Below are positions 33,514-64,000 of a stretch of 64,000 nucleotides of DNA, piece by piece (positions within the stretch are counted from its first letter, which is position 1; each line of letters begins with the position of its first letter). Made by a program: the position numbers and the translations under genes. The notes beneath the pieces are model-generated. The model saw nothing but the letters and a program-made list of their open reading frames with translations. It was not told the origin of the DNA and did not search any database. The stretch is from Ophiodon elongatus (lineage: Eukaryota; Chordata; Actinopteri; Perciformes; Hexagrammidae): the NCBI GenBank assembly GCA_016806645.1, contig JACSYO010001377.1, forward strand, positions 5,001 to 69,000. The letters run 5' to 3'.

Positions 33514-35008
33514 CTCTCTCTCTCTCTGCGCTCCAGATAACATATCCTCAGCTGATTTGGCTTCGCTCCACTTAGCGGACCTCAAACTGGGTTACAGGCG
33601 CCGGTAACCGGGTTAGACGCACCGTTAAATCACATCCTTTAATTCAATGGCCGCTTTGTTGCCTTCTTCTAAATGTTCCGCTGATATAAATAAATTGAGT
33701 TATTTTGCAGCACATGTGAGGAATGATTCTGCTCTTCATGGCGCCAGGATGCAATCAGCCTGTAATCTGACCCCTGCTCCCCCTTCTCCCCCTGCTCTCC
33801 CTTCTCCCCCTGCTCTCCTCAGTACTTCGCCTCGGTGATCAGCAGCCTGCTGGCGGTGGCCTGGATCGGACAGCAGGTGCACAACCTGTTCCTCACCTAC
33901 CTGATCGGTGAGTAGAGCTCAACGTGTGACTCCTCCTGCGTCTCATCTCTGGTTCTAGACTCACCGTGACACGTGTACATGTCCACTGGTGATGAGCGGA
34001 GCCGTTAGAGAGCTAGTGGACGTGGGTTTATATTTAAAATCCACACATTATTATTTAATGAATGAGAAATGAAATCGTTGATACGAGCGGCTTATCTGGG
34101 AAGTGAAGCTTTGATCACCTAAAGTCAGGAAGTGCTTTCTGATGACGCTGCAGACCTGAAACAGGAAGTCACGCTAGTCATGTATGTTCTGCACATGAAG
34201 GAGTTTTAATCTGAGTGGCAGCTGTTTAGTATGATGTCACCGTGTTGAACATGAGCAGTGTTTCTGTTCCCCGTCACGTGAGCCTCGCCCAACACCACCC
34301 AACACCACCCGGCTCCTGGTGCTGTGGATCAATACCTGGAGCCCCGAGGCAACAGGATATAGAATTATCTGAGTTATTGTCTTATGAATGACGTACGTTA
34401 TGTATCATTCGGTCTTTACTGGAGCTTCAGACCGAACCTGATGGTCTCTGGGGGGCCGAGCAGCTCCGTGAGGCTGCAGGAGGGAGTCATGTCTTCAGAG
34501 GTCACATGACGACAACAGAGCATTCTTTATTTTAATCTGGCATCAAGTCGAGCCGAGGAGGCACCGAATGGTTAGATTAATATAAAATAATCTGGATGCG
34601 GTTAAAGAATTCACCCAAGAAACAAAAGGATGTCGGCGGAAACATGACATGACCCTGAATACATTAAATATGGATTCATAATCACCAGAATATGGATTCT
34701 GTTAATTATTTAAATCTCTTTTTGTATTATGTTTATTTGGAAAGCTTTGAATGTGGACACATTGAAGAAAAGGTTAAATCCTTGACTGTTTGTTTACCTT
34801 CCGTCACTGTACTGCGGTCTAACATGAGCTGTAGCTCCTTGAGTCTCGGCTACAGACCTAACCTCCGTGTTGTCCTCGTCCTCCTGCAGTGAGCTTCCTG
34901 CTGCTGCTGCCCGGCCTCAACCAGCACGGCGTCATCACCAAGTACGCGTCCATGGCCAAGAGGGAGATCAACAAGCTGCTCAAACAGAAGGAGAAGAAGA
35001 ACGAGTAG
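30127..35008 (+). CDS. arl6ip1: ADP-ribosylation factor-like 6-interacting protein 1, 6 exons, 203 aa
   Basis: Plus-strand exons are 30127-30162, 30837-30970, 31401-31520, 33071-33188, 33823-33907 and 34890-35008 (612 nt). The 203 aa length equals the mammalian protein. Conserved blocks include EEQLQGWGEV, IYYLDPSVL, FGSNKWTTEQQQRFHEIC, LKEEKPKM, LLLLPGLNQHG and the Lys-rich C-terminus KLLKQKEKKNE. Hydrophobic segments at about 44-62, 66-86, 137-153 and 157-178 fit two reticulon-like membrane hairpins. Family knowledge: it is an ER tubule-shaping protein that binds ARL6 and is linked to hereditary spastic paraplegia (SPG61). It is divergent from srrm2, with about 6.9 kb between the srrm2 first exon and this start. 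CA tracts begin almost at the donors of introns 2 and 4. Confidence 0.97.
30976..31040. repeat. (AC)n at the 5' end of arl6ip1 intron 2
   Basis: The donor reads GTGAGA and then runs straight into 65 nt of AC repeat. In the transcript this is a CA-repeat element, a known ligand of hnRNP L. Confidence 0.97.
31521..33070. other. arl6ip1 intron 3
   Basis: 1.55 kb of mostly unique-looking sequence with no recognised gene or element. A (GGA)n run at about 32997-33022 lies just upstream of the exon-4 acceptor, so the branch/polypyrimidine region is unusually purine-rich. Confidence 0.55.
33193..33235. repeat. (AC)n at the 5' end of arl6ip1 intron 4
   Basis: The donor GTAT is followed within three bases by 43 nt of AC repeat. 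A long (CT)n/(GT)n tract occupies 33328-33528 of the same intron. Confidence 0.97.
33328..33528. repeat. (TC)n with TG interruptions
   Basis: Long TCTCTC/TGTCTC tract in arl6ip1 intron 4, strand-asymmetric pyrimidine. The open frames reading SLSLSL or ERERER are artefacts. Confidence 0.95.
33908..34889. other. arl6ip1 intron 5
   Basis: About 1 kb without recognised genes or repeats apart from a short duplicated AACACCACCC. Confidence 0.5.
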
Positions 35009-35262
35009 CGGAGGAGGAACCGGAGCTGGAAGCTGTGTGAAGAAGAGAGGAGCTGGAGGAGAAGCGCCTCCTGCCTCCTCCGTCTCTAACACAGAGCAAC
35101 ACACACACGTTTTTTTTTTTTTTTTTTAATCACATTAAATAAGTTTCATTTCTCTCTCCACCATTTGAAACTTCATCGCCCACTTTTTTTCTTTTTGAAT
35201 TTCCCTCCCACGCATGCGTCCACCACACGAAGGTTCTCTTAATATTGTCACAGCACTGAACT

Positions 35263-35309
<47 letters not shown>

Positions 35310-35880
35310 CTGCCATGCACACCGTTTAGACCTCCCTTCTGTTTCCTAGTTTGCGTGTGCTTCATTTTAAGATGTCAGTAACCCTTTTAAGCCTCCCCTC
35401 TACTAGACAACGTGACTACTGAGCAGTTCTTCTAGCGTTGCTGCATCGTTTTAACCCCGATGGATTCCTCACAGTCTTTCTTTTTACTTTGTTTATTTGT
35501 TTTCAGGACGGTTGTCGTCACTAGAACAGGTCATGGTCATGTTAATGTTCTTCTGCTTTGGTCGTATTTAAAATGAAAACGCTGAATCTAAACTGGATGT
35601 ATAGTTGAGCTCGTGCTGAGTTTAACGGTCTGTAGCCGTAAAGCTGCTGCTGTGCTGCTGCTAGCTGGACTCTGGTCTCCCCCCCCCCCCCCCTCTCTGT
35701 AAATAGACCCACATGTATTTCCTTCACTGGCCCTCAGCCCTCCTCTTCTCTCCTTATTTATGTTCTTTCCTCATCTCATCCTTTCTGGTTTGTTTACCAA
35801 CTTTCAACTCATTTCATTTTTTTGTCTTTATTGGAGTTCATTACGAAAATGAATAAAGTTTGATTTAAATCAATTTTCAC
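35009..35880 (+). other. arl6ip1 3' UTR with poly(A) signal
   Basis: Follows the TAG stop. It contains a poly-T run (35110-35128), an (AC)n tract (about 35264-35306), a poly-C run (about 35681-35692) and an AATAAA at 35852-35857 that likely ends the transcript. Confidence 0.7.
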
Positions 35881-36610
35881 TGGCCTTTTGTCGGTTGTTT
35901 CTTTGTTTGAGTTGGGTGACTGTTTGTTTTTAATGGCAATTTATTTTGTTCATCCTCTAGAGAGCAGGAATGTGCAGAGTATATTTCATGCTAATCTGCA
36001 TAAACAAAAAATGTATATATATTTTTATTTAATTAAGTCATCTTTATTTTGAAGCCTTTACTCTAAGTTGTCTGCTCAGAAAACAAATTCTGACTTTCTT
36101 CTTTCTCCCACAATATCTATTAAATGTTTTAACACCATGGTATACAGCTTCTTACATGTTTATTATACATAATGTGATATAAAATTGCTGCATTGACTGA
36201 AAAAAGGAAAAAAATCTGTTTTTAATAGATGAAAAATTAAGTATTTTAAATGCAATACATGCAGAGAATATAAGACTTTATTTTTAAAATTTATTTAAAA
36301 TATTAATTATATCTATATTATGGAGTATGAATTACATGATCTATTTTTGTTTAATATGAATTTTTGTAATATGTAGAATATGAATTCTATTTCTTATATT
36401 ATGTAGAATATTAATTATACTATCTGTTATTATAATAAAACGGTGCTCCTGTGCGCCCCCTGCGGCCGCGGGAGGAACCGCAGGGCAGGACTTTTAAAGG
36501 GCTGCCGGTGTTTGTGGAGCCTCCATCTTCCTCCCGGTCCTCCTCCGGTCCGTTAACACACCGGGAGATTGGCTTCATTGGACGTTAACGGAGGTTTCTC
36601 GCTCCTCGAA
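35881..36610 (+). promoter_or_regulatory. arl6ip1-fus spacer and fus promoter
   Basis: AT-rich to about 36440, then abruptly GC-rich up to the fus ATG. At 36452-36467 the minus strand reads GGCCGCAGGGGGCGCA, similar to a CTCF core. No TATA box is obvious. The head-to-tail spacer between the arl6ip1 poly(A) signal and the fus ATG is about 750 bp. Confidence 0.5.
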
Positions 36611-57481
<20,871 letters not shown>

Positions 57482-58856
57482 CCCAGCGTCCCTCCTGTGG
57501 GACCGTAGTCCCGGACCGAGACCGGGACCACCGTCCCTCCACCCGGACCAAGACCACCGTCCCTCCACCCGGACCAGGACCACCGTCCCTCCACCTCCTT
57601 TTCTAGAACTCTGTTGACTCCTTTTTTCTTTCACCGGGTAGAAAAATGTGAAAATTCCTGTTTTCTGTGTTTGCTCTCGATCATGTGACGCCTTCACGTC
57701 CTCTTCTGGTCGCCGGGGCCTCATTCACAGTCCAATCCCTGCTTCACTGTTCATATATTTATTATCTTTATTTGTTATGTTCTCTTTATTATATTTAGTA
57801 GCTCTAGAGACGTTTTACTTTCACCAGACTTCAATGAAACTCATCATCAACCTTTTAAAGGTTTACATTGTCAGATGTCAACATCATTATTCATTTCTCA
57901 CAGACTGCTGCTGTTTATCCTTTAAACTATATTAATCAGCAATGAATCATTAGAATAAATCTAGAAGTGTGAAGCCGTTAACGGTTCAGCACGATGATTG
58001 GAATCCTAGTTTTACGTCTGAAGGCTCCTGTTGTGAATCTGTAGCTTCTAGATGTGGAAATACGATCCAGGTTATTTACAATAAAATCTCTTGTCAGAAG
58101 CCAGTTGCCCTCCTCACACCGACGGTTCATCTCAAAGTCCGGCGTGAGAGAAGATGTTCAGTAAACGAGGCCTCGCGTCTCTGTTTTTATTTCGGAGTGT
58201 TTTTTGTATTGTGCATGTGCTGGTTTTCAAATGAAAGTGTTGATAAAAACCAAACAACGCCTCCGTGCTTCTCGTGTTTTCTTTGCCAGTTTTTAAGCGT
58301 CTGGTTGAACAGGAAGCTGCAGACACGAGGAATAGTTTGTTATTAAGAGCTTTGATCCTCCTCTGAGTCCTCTAAGGGTTCGTGTTCCAGGGAATTCTGA
58401 AGGACTTTAATCCTCCACGTTCTCATGAATGTTGAAGAACAGTTTCCTTGTCGCTCAGCTTCTTTATGATCTTAGACATTAACCTTCTGATTAGCTCACA
58501 GACGGGACTGATTTTAATTATTATTATTATTATATATTATTATAAGTCCTGATGGTTTATAACCATTTGAATGAGTCAGCTGAAGACCAACACGTCCTAA
58601 AATAGTGTTGAATTCTGGCATAAATATGATATAATGTTTATCACAAATGCACATTATAGTGTTCGGTCTGTTTGGGTTTTTAAAGCTGACTTTTTATTAT
58701 TTTGACTGTCCGATCCCTTTAACGACCTTTTTAATAACCTCGTCTTCAGCTGCAGTTCCTCTAACGGCCACAAGAAGAAATAAATCTCCAACAAACTATG
58801 TTTTGTCCACTTTTTTTGTGTGTGTGTGTATTTTGACTTTAGAGGATAAATAAAGC
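57482..58856 (+). other. fus 3' UTR with several AATAAA signals
   Basis: Begins after the TAA. A CCACCGTCCCTCCACCCGGA-type repeat occupies about 57525-57597. AATAAA hexamers occur at 57954, 58080, 58779 and 58849, so alternative polyadenylation is possible. The 3' limit is not fixed by sequence alone. Confidence 0.6.
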
Positions 58857-60635
58857 GCCTCGAGGCGTCCGGGCTTCTGTTCATAAGTCCACATGGATGC
58901 AGAGCCGTGCTCCACTCATCAGAGGACCCTTCCCTCGTTACCTCTCCTCGTTACCTCACATTTACATCGTGTGAAAGGATCAAGTTTCTCTGTTGTTGCG
59001 TGTCGGGCCTCTGAACTCGGCCCCAGTCGGCCTGAGGCAGGCTGCAGAACCTGTTTGAGGATCAACGCCTGAGGCTCCGTGTTATCTGAGAGCTCTGAGG
59101 AGTAATTACCATCCTACAATAGATTCAATTAACTTTTATTATCATGACAATACACGAGAGCACAGCATTAACCCAGTTTAGATCATTAATAATCATCATT
59201 AATAATCAGTTTAGATCAATAATAATCATCATTAATAATCAGTTTACATCATTAATAATCAGTTTAGATCAATAATAATCATCATTAATAATCAGTTTAG
59301 ATCAATAATAATCATCATTAATAATCAGTTTACATCATTAATAATCAGTTTACATCATTAATAATCAGTTTAGAGCATTAATAATCAGAGTCCAAATAGT
59401 CTACAGATGAGCACTAAAGCAGTGACCTTCGTGACCTTCAGGGGAGATGAGCACTAAAGCAGTGACCTTCGTGACCTTCAGGCTCAGGGTCTTACCCTCT
59501 AACATTGAGGGTCACAGTTCAAATCTGTCTCGATATCAGCGTCTAAAGAAAGAAAAGAAAACCATATTTCAAAGGTTTGAAGCAGAGAAAATAAACAGTG
59601 TGATGTTTTTTACTCTGGAATTATCGTTTATGAGTTATCATAACTGAGCCGTTTCAACTGGCTCAAAGTTATTTCCTGGCACAAGTGTTCCGAGATGACT
59701 CTGCACTTCTGCTCACCTGCCCAGATACCTGAGTCCTCTCGGTGAGGACTTCCTGTTTGCGCTCAGAGTAATGTAATCTCCTCCAACTGGCCCATCCAGT
59801 TATTCTCATGCCGTGTTCCTGGAAAATAAACATCTTTGACGAGAAGTAATTCCTCAAAAAATCCCCCTGAATCATTTCCCAGAAGCATCTGTTGCATCTT
59901 TTAAGGCTGAATCATCAACAGAACTCTAATGTCAAACTATTTCATGCTTTTATTCTTTAGCTTTTAGTCATTTATCTTTTTTTTTCTTTTTTTTCTGTGG
60001 TACAAGTACACCTGTGGTACAAGTACACAACTCTGTCGATGACTTTGTCTTTTGACACTTTAAGAGCATTCCGCTGTCTTTTGAGTGGAGTATTTTAACA
60101 TCGAGGTATTATTACATTATATTATGAATACTTTCAGTGAGTACTTCTCCCGCCTCACTTGCCGTGAGTCACACGGGTCAGAGGACCGGAGGCGAAACCA
60201 AACACGTGATGGTGAGCGATGGAATATGCAGATGTCCCGCTGACATATTTACTATGTAAATCAGAGTTTAAAATAAAACCACTCGAGACTCTTTTTAAGC
60301 TCACCTGAGAACCGCTCACAGCTTCAGGCCTCAGGTACATGTTGACAGATTCTTCTGGATGTTCTCGTTACGAAACAATCGGTATCTGATGAAACTGACG
60401 ACGGCCTGTTGTTGTCCGCCACTCCTCCGTGTCTTTGTCCGGCTGACGGGTGCCGGTCAAAGGTCACTCGGCTCCAGGAACTAACCTGTGCTTGTTTCCT
60501 TCACCACGAGACAAGATGGAAGAAATAAAAGCCAACGTCTGGTTATAAACATGTATATGAACAATAGAATAACAACTATGAAGTGTAAAAAACATAATAC
60601 TGACACTATTGCGTAATAGAAAACAAAAGCAGTAA
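58857..60635. other. Unannotated flank downstream of fus
   Basis: Holds an AATAATCATCATTAATAATC array (about 59165-59395) and a tandem duplication of GAGATGAGCACTAAAGCAG plus about 20 bp (59405-59482). No gene recognised. Confidence 0.55.
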
Positions 60636-63600
60636 GAGCCTTAGAGATAGGGTAAGGAGATGAGTTTCCTCTGTAGGGCTCAGCCTTAGAGATAGGGTAA
60701 GGAGATGAGTTTCCTCTGTAGGGCTCAGCCTTAGAGATAGGGTAAGGAGATGAGTTTCTTCTGTAGGGCTCAGCCTTAGAGATAGGGTAAGGAGATGAGT
60801 TTCCTCTGGAGGGCTCAGCCTTAGAGATAGGGTAAGGAGATGAGTTTCCTCTGGAGGGCTCAGCCTTAGAGATAGGGTAAGGAGATGAGTTTCCTCTGTA
60901 GGGCTCAGCCTTAGAGATAGGGTAAGGAGATGAGTTTCCTCTGTGGGGCTCAGCCTTAGAGATAGGGTAAGGAGATGAGTTTCCTCTGTGGGGCTCAGCC
61001 TTAGTGATAGGGTAAGGAGATGAGTTTCCTCTGTGGGGCTCAGTCTTAGAGATAGGGTAAGGAGATGAGTTTTCTCTGTGGGGCTCAGCCTTAGTGATAG
61101 GGTAAGGAGATGAGGTTCCTCTGTGGGGCTCAGCCTTAGAGATAGGGTAAGGAGATGAGTTTCCTCTGTAGGGCTCAGCCTTAGAGATAGGGTAAGGAGA
61201 TGAGGTTCCTCTGTAAGGCTCAGCCTTAGAGATAGGGTAAGGAGATGAGGTTCCTCTGTAGGTCTCAGCCTTAGAGATAGGGTAAGGAGATGAGTTTCCT
61301 CTGTGGGGCTCAGCCTTAGAGATAGGGTAAGGAGATGAGTTTCCTCTGTAGGGCTCAGCCTTAGAGATAGGGTAAGGAGATGAGTTTCCTCTGTAGGGCT
61401 CAGCCTTAGATATAAGGTAAGGAGATGAGTTTCCTCTGTAGGGCTCAGCCTTAGAGATAGGGTAAGGAGATGAGGTTCCTCTGTGGGGCTCAGCCTTAGA
61501 GATAGGGTAAGGAGATGAGTTTCCTCTGTGGGGCTCAGCCTTAGTGATAGGGTAAGGAGATGAGGTTCCTCTGTAGGGCTCAGCCTTAGAGATAGGGTAA
61601 GGAGATGAGTTTCCTCCGTGTGGGCTCAGCCTTAGAGATAGGGTAAGGAGATGAGGTTCCTCTGTAGGGCTCAGCCTTAGAGATAGGGTAAGGAGATGAG
61701 GTTCCTCTGTAGGGCTCAGCCTTAGAGATAGGGTAAGGAGATGAGTTTCCTCTGTGGGGCTCAGCCTTAGAGATAGGGTAAGGAGATGAGGTTCCTCTGT
61801 GGGGCTCAGCCTTAGTGATAGGGTAAGGAGATGAGTTTCATCTGTAGGGCTCAGCCTTAGAGATAGGGTAAGGAGATGAGTTTCCTCCGTAGGGCTCAGC
61901 CTTAGAGATAGGGTAAGGAGATGAGGTTCCTCTGGAGGGCTCAGCCGTAGAGATAGGGTAAGGAGATGAGTTTCCTCTGTAGGGCTCAGCCTTAGAGATA
62001 GGGTAAGGAGATGAGTTTCCTCTGTAGGGCTCAGCCTTAGTGATAGGGTAAGGAGATGAGTTTCCTCTGTAGTGCTCAGCCTTAGTGATAGGGTAAGGAG
62101 ATGAGTTTCCTCTGTAGGGCTCAGCCTTAGAGATAGGGTAAGGAGATGAGTTTCCTCTGTAGGGCTCAGCCTTAGAGATAGGGTAAGGAGATGAGTTTCC
62201 TCTGTAGGGCTCAGCCTTAGAGATAGGGTAAGGAGATGAGGTTCCTCTGTGGGGCTCAGTCTTAGAGATAGGGTAAGGAGATGAGTTTCCTCTGTAGGGC
62301 TCAGCCTTAGAGATAGGGTAAGGAGATGAGGTTCCTCTGTAGGGCTCAGCCTTAGAGATAGGGTAAGGAGATGAGTTTCCTCTGTAGGGCTCAGCCTTAG
62401 AGATAGGGTAAGGAGATGAGTTTCCTCTGTAGGGCTCAGCCTTAGAGATAGGGTAAGGAGATGAGGTTCCTCTGTAGGGCTCAGCCTTAGAGATAGGGTA
62501 AGGAGATGAGGTTCCTCTGTAGGGCTCAGCCTTAGAGATAGGGTAAGGAGATGAGTTTCCTCTGTAGGGCTCAGCCTTAGAGATAGGGTAAGGAGATGAG
62601 TTTCCTCTGTAGGGCTCAGCCTTAGAGATAGGGTAAGGAGATGAGTTTCCTCTGTAGGGCTCAGCCTTAGAGATAGGGTAAGGAGATGAGTTTCCTCTGT
62701 AGGGCTCAGCCTTAGAGATAGGGTAAGGAGATGAGTTTCCTCTGTAGGGCTCAGCCTTAGAGATAGGGTAAGGAGATGAGTTTCCTCTGTAGGGCTCAGC
62801 CTTAGAGATAGGGTAAGGAGATGAGTTTCCTCTGTAGGGCTCAGCCTTAGAGATAGGGTAAGGAGATGAGTTTCCTCTGTAGGGCTCAGCCTTAGAGATA
62901 GGGTAAGGAGATGAGTTCCTCTGTAGGGCTCAGCCTTAGAGATAGGGTAAGGAGATGAGGTTCCTCTGTAGGGCTCAGCCTTAGAGATAGGGTAAGGAGA
63001 TGAGTTTCCTCTGTAGGGCTCAGCCTTAGAGATAGGGTAAGGAGATGAGGTTCCTCTGTAGGGCTCAGCCTTAGAGATAGGGTAAGGAGATGAGTTTCCT
63101 CTGTAGGGCTCAGCCTTAGAGATAGGGTAAGGAGATGAGTTTCCTCTGTAGGGCTCAGCCTTAGAGATAGGGTAAGGAGATGAGTTTCCTCTGTAGGGCT
63201 CAGCCTTAGAGATAGGGTAAGGAGATGAGTTTCCTCTGTAGGGCTCAGCCTTAGAGATAGGGTAAGGAGATGAGTTTCCTCTGTAGGGCTCAGCCTTAGA
63301 GATAGGGTAAGGAGATGAGTTTCCTCTGTAGGGCTCAGCCTTAGAGATAGGGTAAGGAGATGAGTTTCCTCTGTAGGGCTCAGCCTTAGAGATAGGGTAA
63401 GGAGATGAGTTTCCTCTGTAGGGCTCAGCCTTAGAGATAGGGTAAGGAGATGAGGTTCCTCTGTGGGGCTCAGCCTTAGAGATAGGGTAAGGAGATGAGT
63501 TTCCTCTGTAGGGCTCAGCCTTAGAGATAGGGTAAGGAGATGAGTTTCCTCTGTAGGGCTCAGCCTTAGAGATAGGGTAAGGAGATGAGTTTCCTCTGTA

Positions 63601-64000
63601 GGGCTCAGCCTTAGAGATAGGGTAAGGAGATGAGGTTCCTCTGTAGGGCTCAGCCTTAGTGATAGGGTAAGGAGATGAGGTTCCTCTGTAGGGCTCAGCC
63701 TTAGAGATAGGGTAAGGAGATGAGGTTCCTCTGTAGGGCTCAGCCTTAGAGATAGGGTAAGGAGATGAGTTTCCTCTGTAGGGCTCAGCCTTAGAGATAG
63801 GGTAAGGAGATGAGGTTCCTCTGTAGGGCTCAGCCTTAGAGATAGGGTAAGGAGATGAGTTTCCTCTGTAGGGCTCAGCCTTAGAGATAGGGTAAGGAGA
63901 TGAGTTTCCTCTGTAGGGCTCAGCCTTAGAGATAGGGTAAGGAGATGAGTTTCCTCTATAGGGCTCAGCCTTAGAGATAGGGTAAGGAGATGAGGTTCCT
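60636..64000. repeat. 45-bp minisatellite running off the right edge
   Basis: At least about 74 units of 45 bp with very few length changes and mainly single-base variants (AGA/AGT, TTT/GTT, TAG/TGG/GAG). Each unit contains GATAGGGTAAGGAGATGAG and TTTCCTCTGTAGGGCTCAG. It continues past the window, so total size is unknown. Confidence 0.98.

Overview
The window is vertebrate nuclear DNA, almost certainly from a ray-finned fish and probably a percomorph. It carries four intron-containing genes with GT-AG splice sites, very many micro- and minisatellites, and fish-type non-LTR retrotransposons. No prokaryotic, viral or CRISPR feature was found. Each of the four genes was assembled exon by exon. 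Intron phase is consistent at every junction and each assembled CDS length is a multiple of three.

Layout from left to right: (1) 1-2883 is microsatellite and a 1.9 kb minisatellite downstream of rab35. (2) 2884-7584, minus strand, is a Rab35-type small GTPase (6 coding exons, 209 aa); two introns hold minisatellites. (3) 7585-12183 is a rab35-proximal GC-rich promoter zone, a roughly 41-bp minisatellite, a second CpG-rich patch near 10.2-10.5 kb with weak evidence for an unrecognised transcript, and the srrm2 3' flank. (4) 12184-21997, minus strand, is srrm2 (13 coding exons, 1268 aa), an SR-related spliceosomal scaffold; its noncoding first exon ends at 23244. (5) 23577-28618 is a 5 kb minisatellite whose units carry TATA-like and CACCTG motifs. 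It lies between the divergent srrm2 and arl6ip1 promoters. (6) 30127-35008, plus strand, is arl6ip1 (6 exons, 203 aa), an ER-shaping membrane protein. (7) 36611-57481, plus strand, is fus (15 coding exons, 566 aa), an RNA-binding protein with low-complexity, RRM, RGG, zinc-finger and PY-NLS regions. (8) 57482-64000 is the fus 3' UTR, unannotated flank, and a 45-bp minisatellite that runs off the right edge.

Three of the four genes belong to RNA processing or membrane shaping (srrm2 in the spliceosome, fus in RNA binding, arl6ip1 in ER tubules), and rab35 acts in endocytic recycling. Nothing in the sequence suggests that they form one functional system. Human SRRM2, ARL6IP1 and FUS all lie on chromosome 16p, so that part looks like conserved synteny (established knowledge).

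The most notable material is in the introns of fus and in the spacers: a TIR-bounded element carrying seven CTCF-like motifs at exact 73-bp spacing, a 98-nt GT repeat just upstream of the fus NLS exon, decoy splice acceptors before fus exon 4, CA tracts abutting two arl6ip1 splice donors, and the promoter-like 5 kb array.
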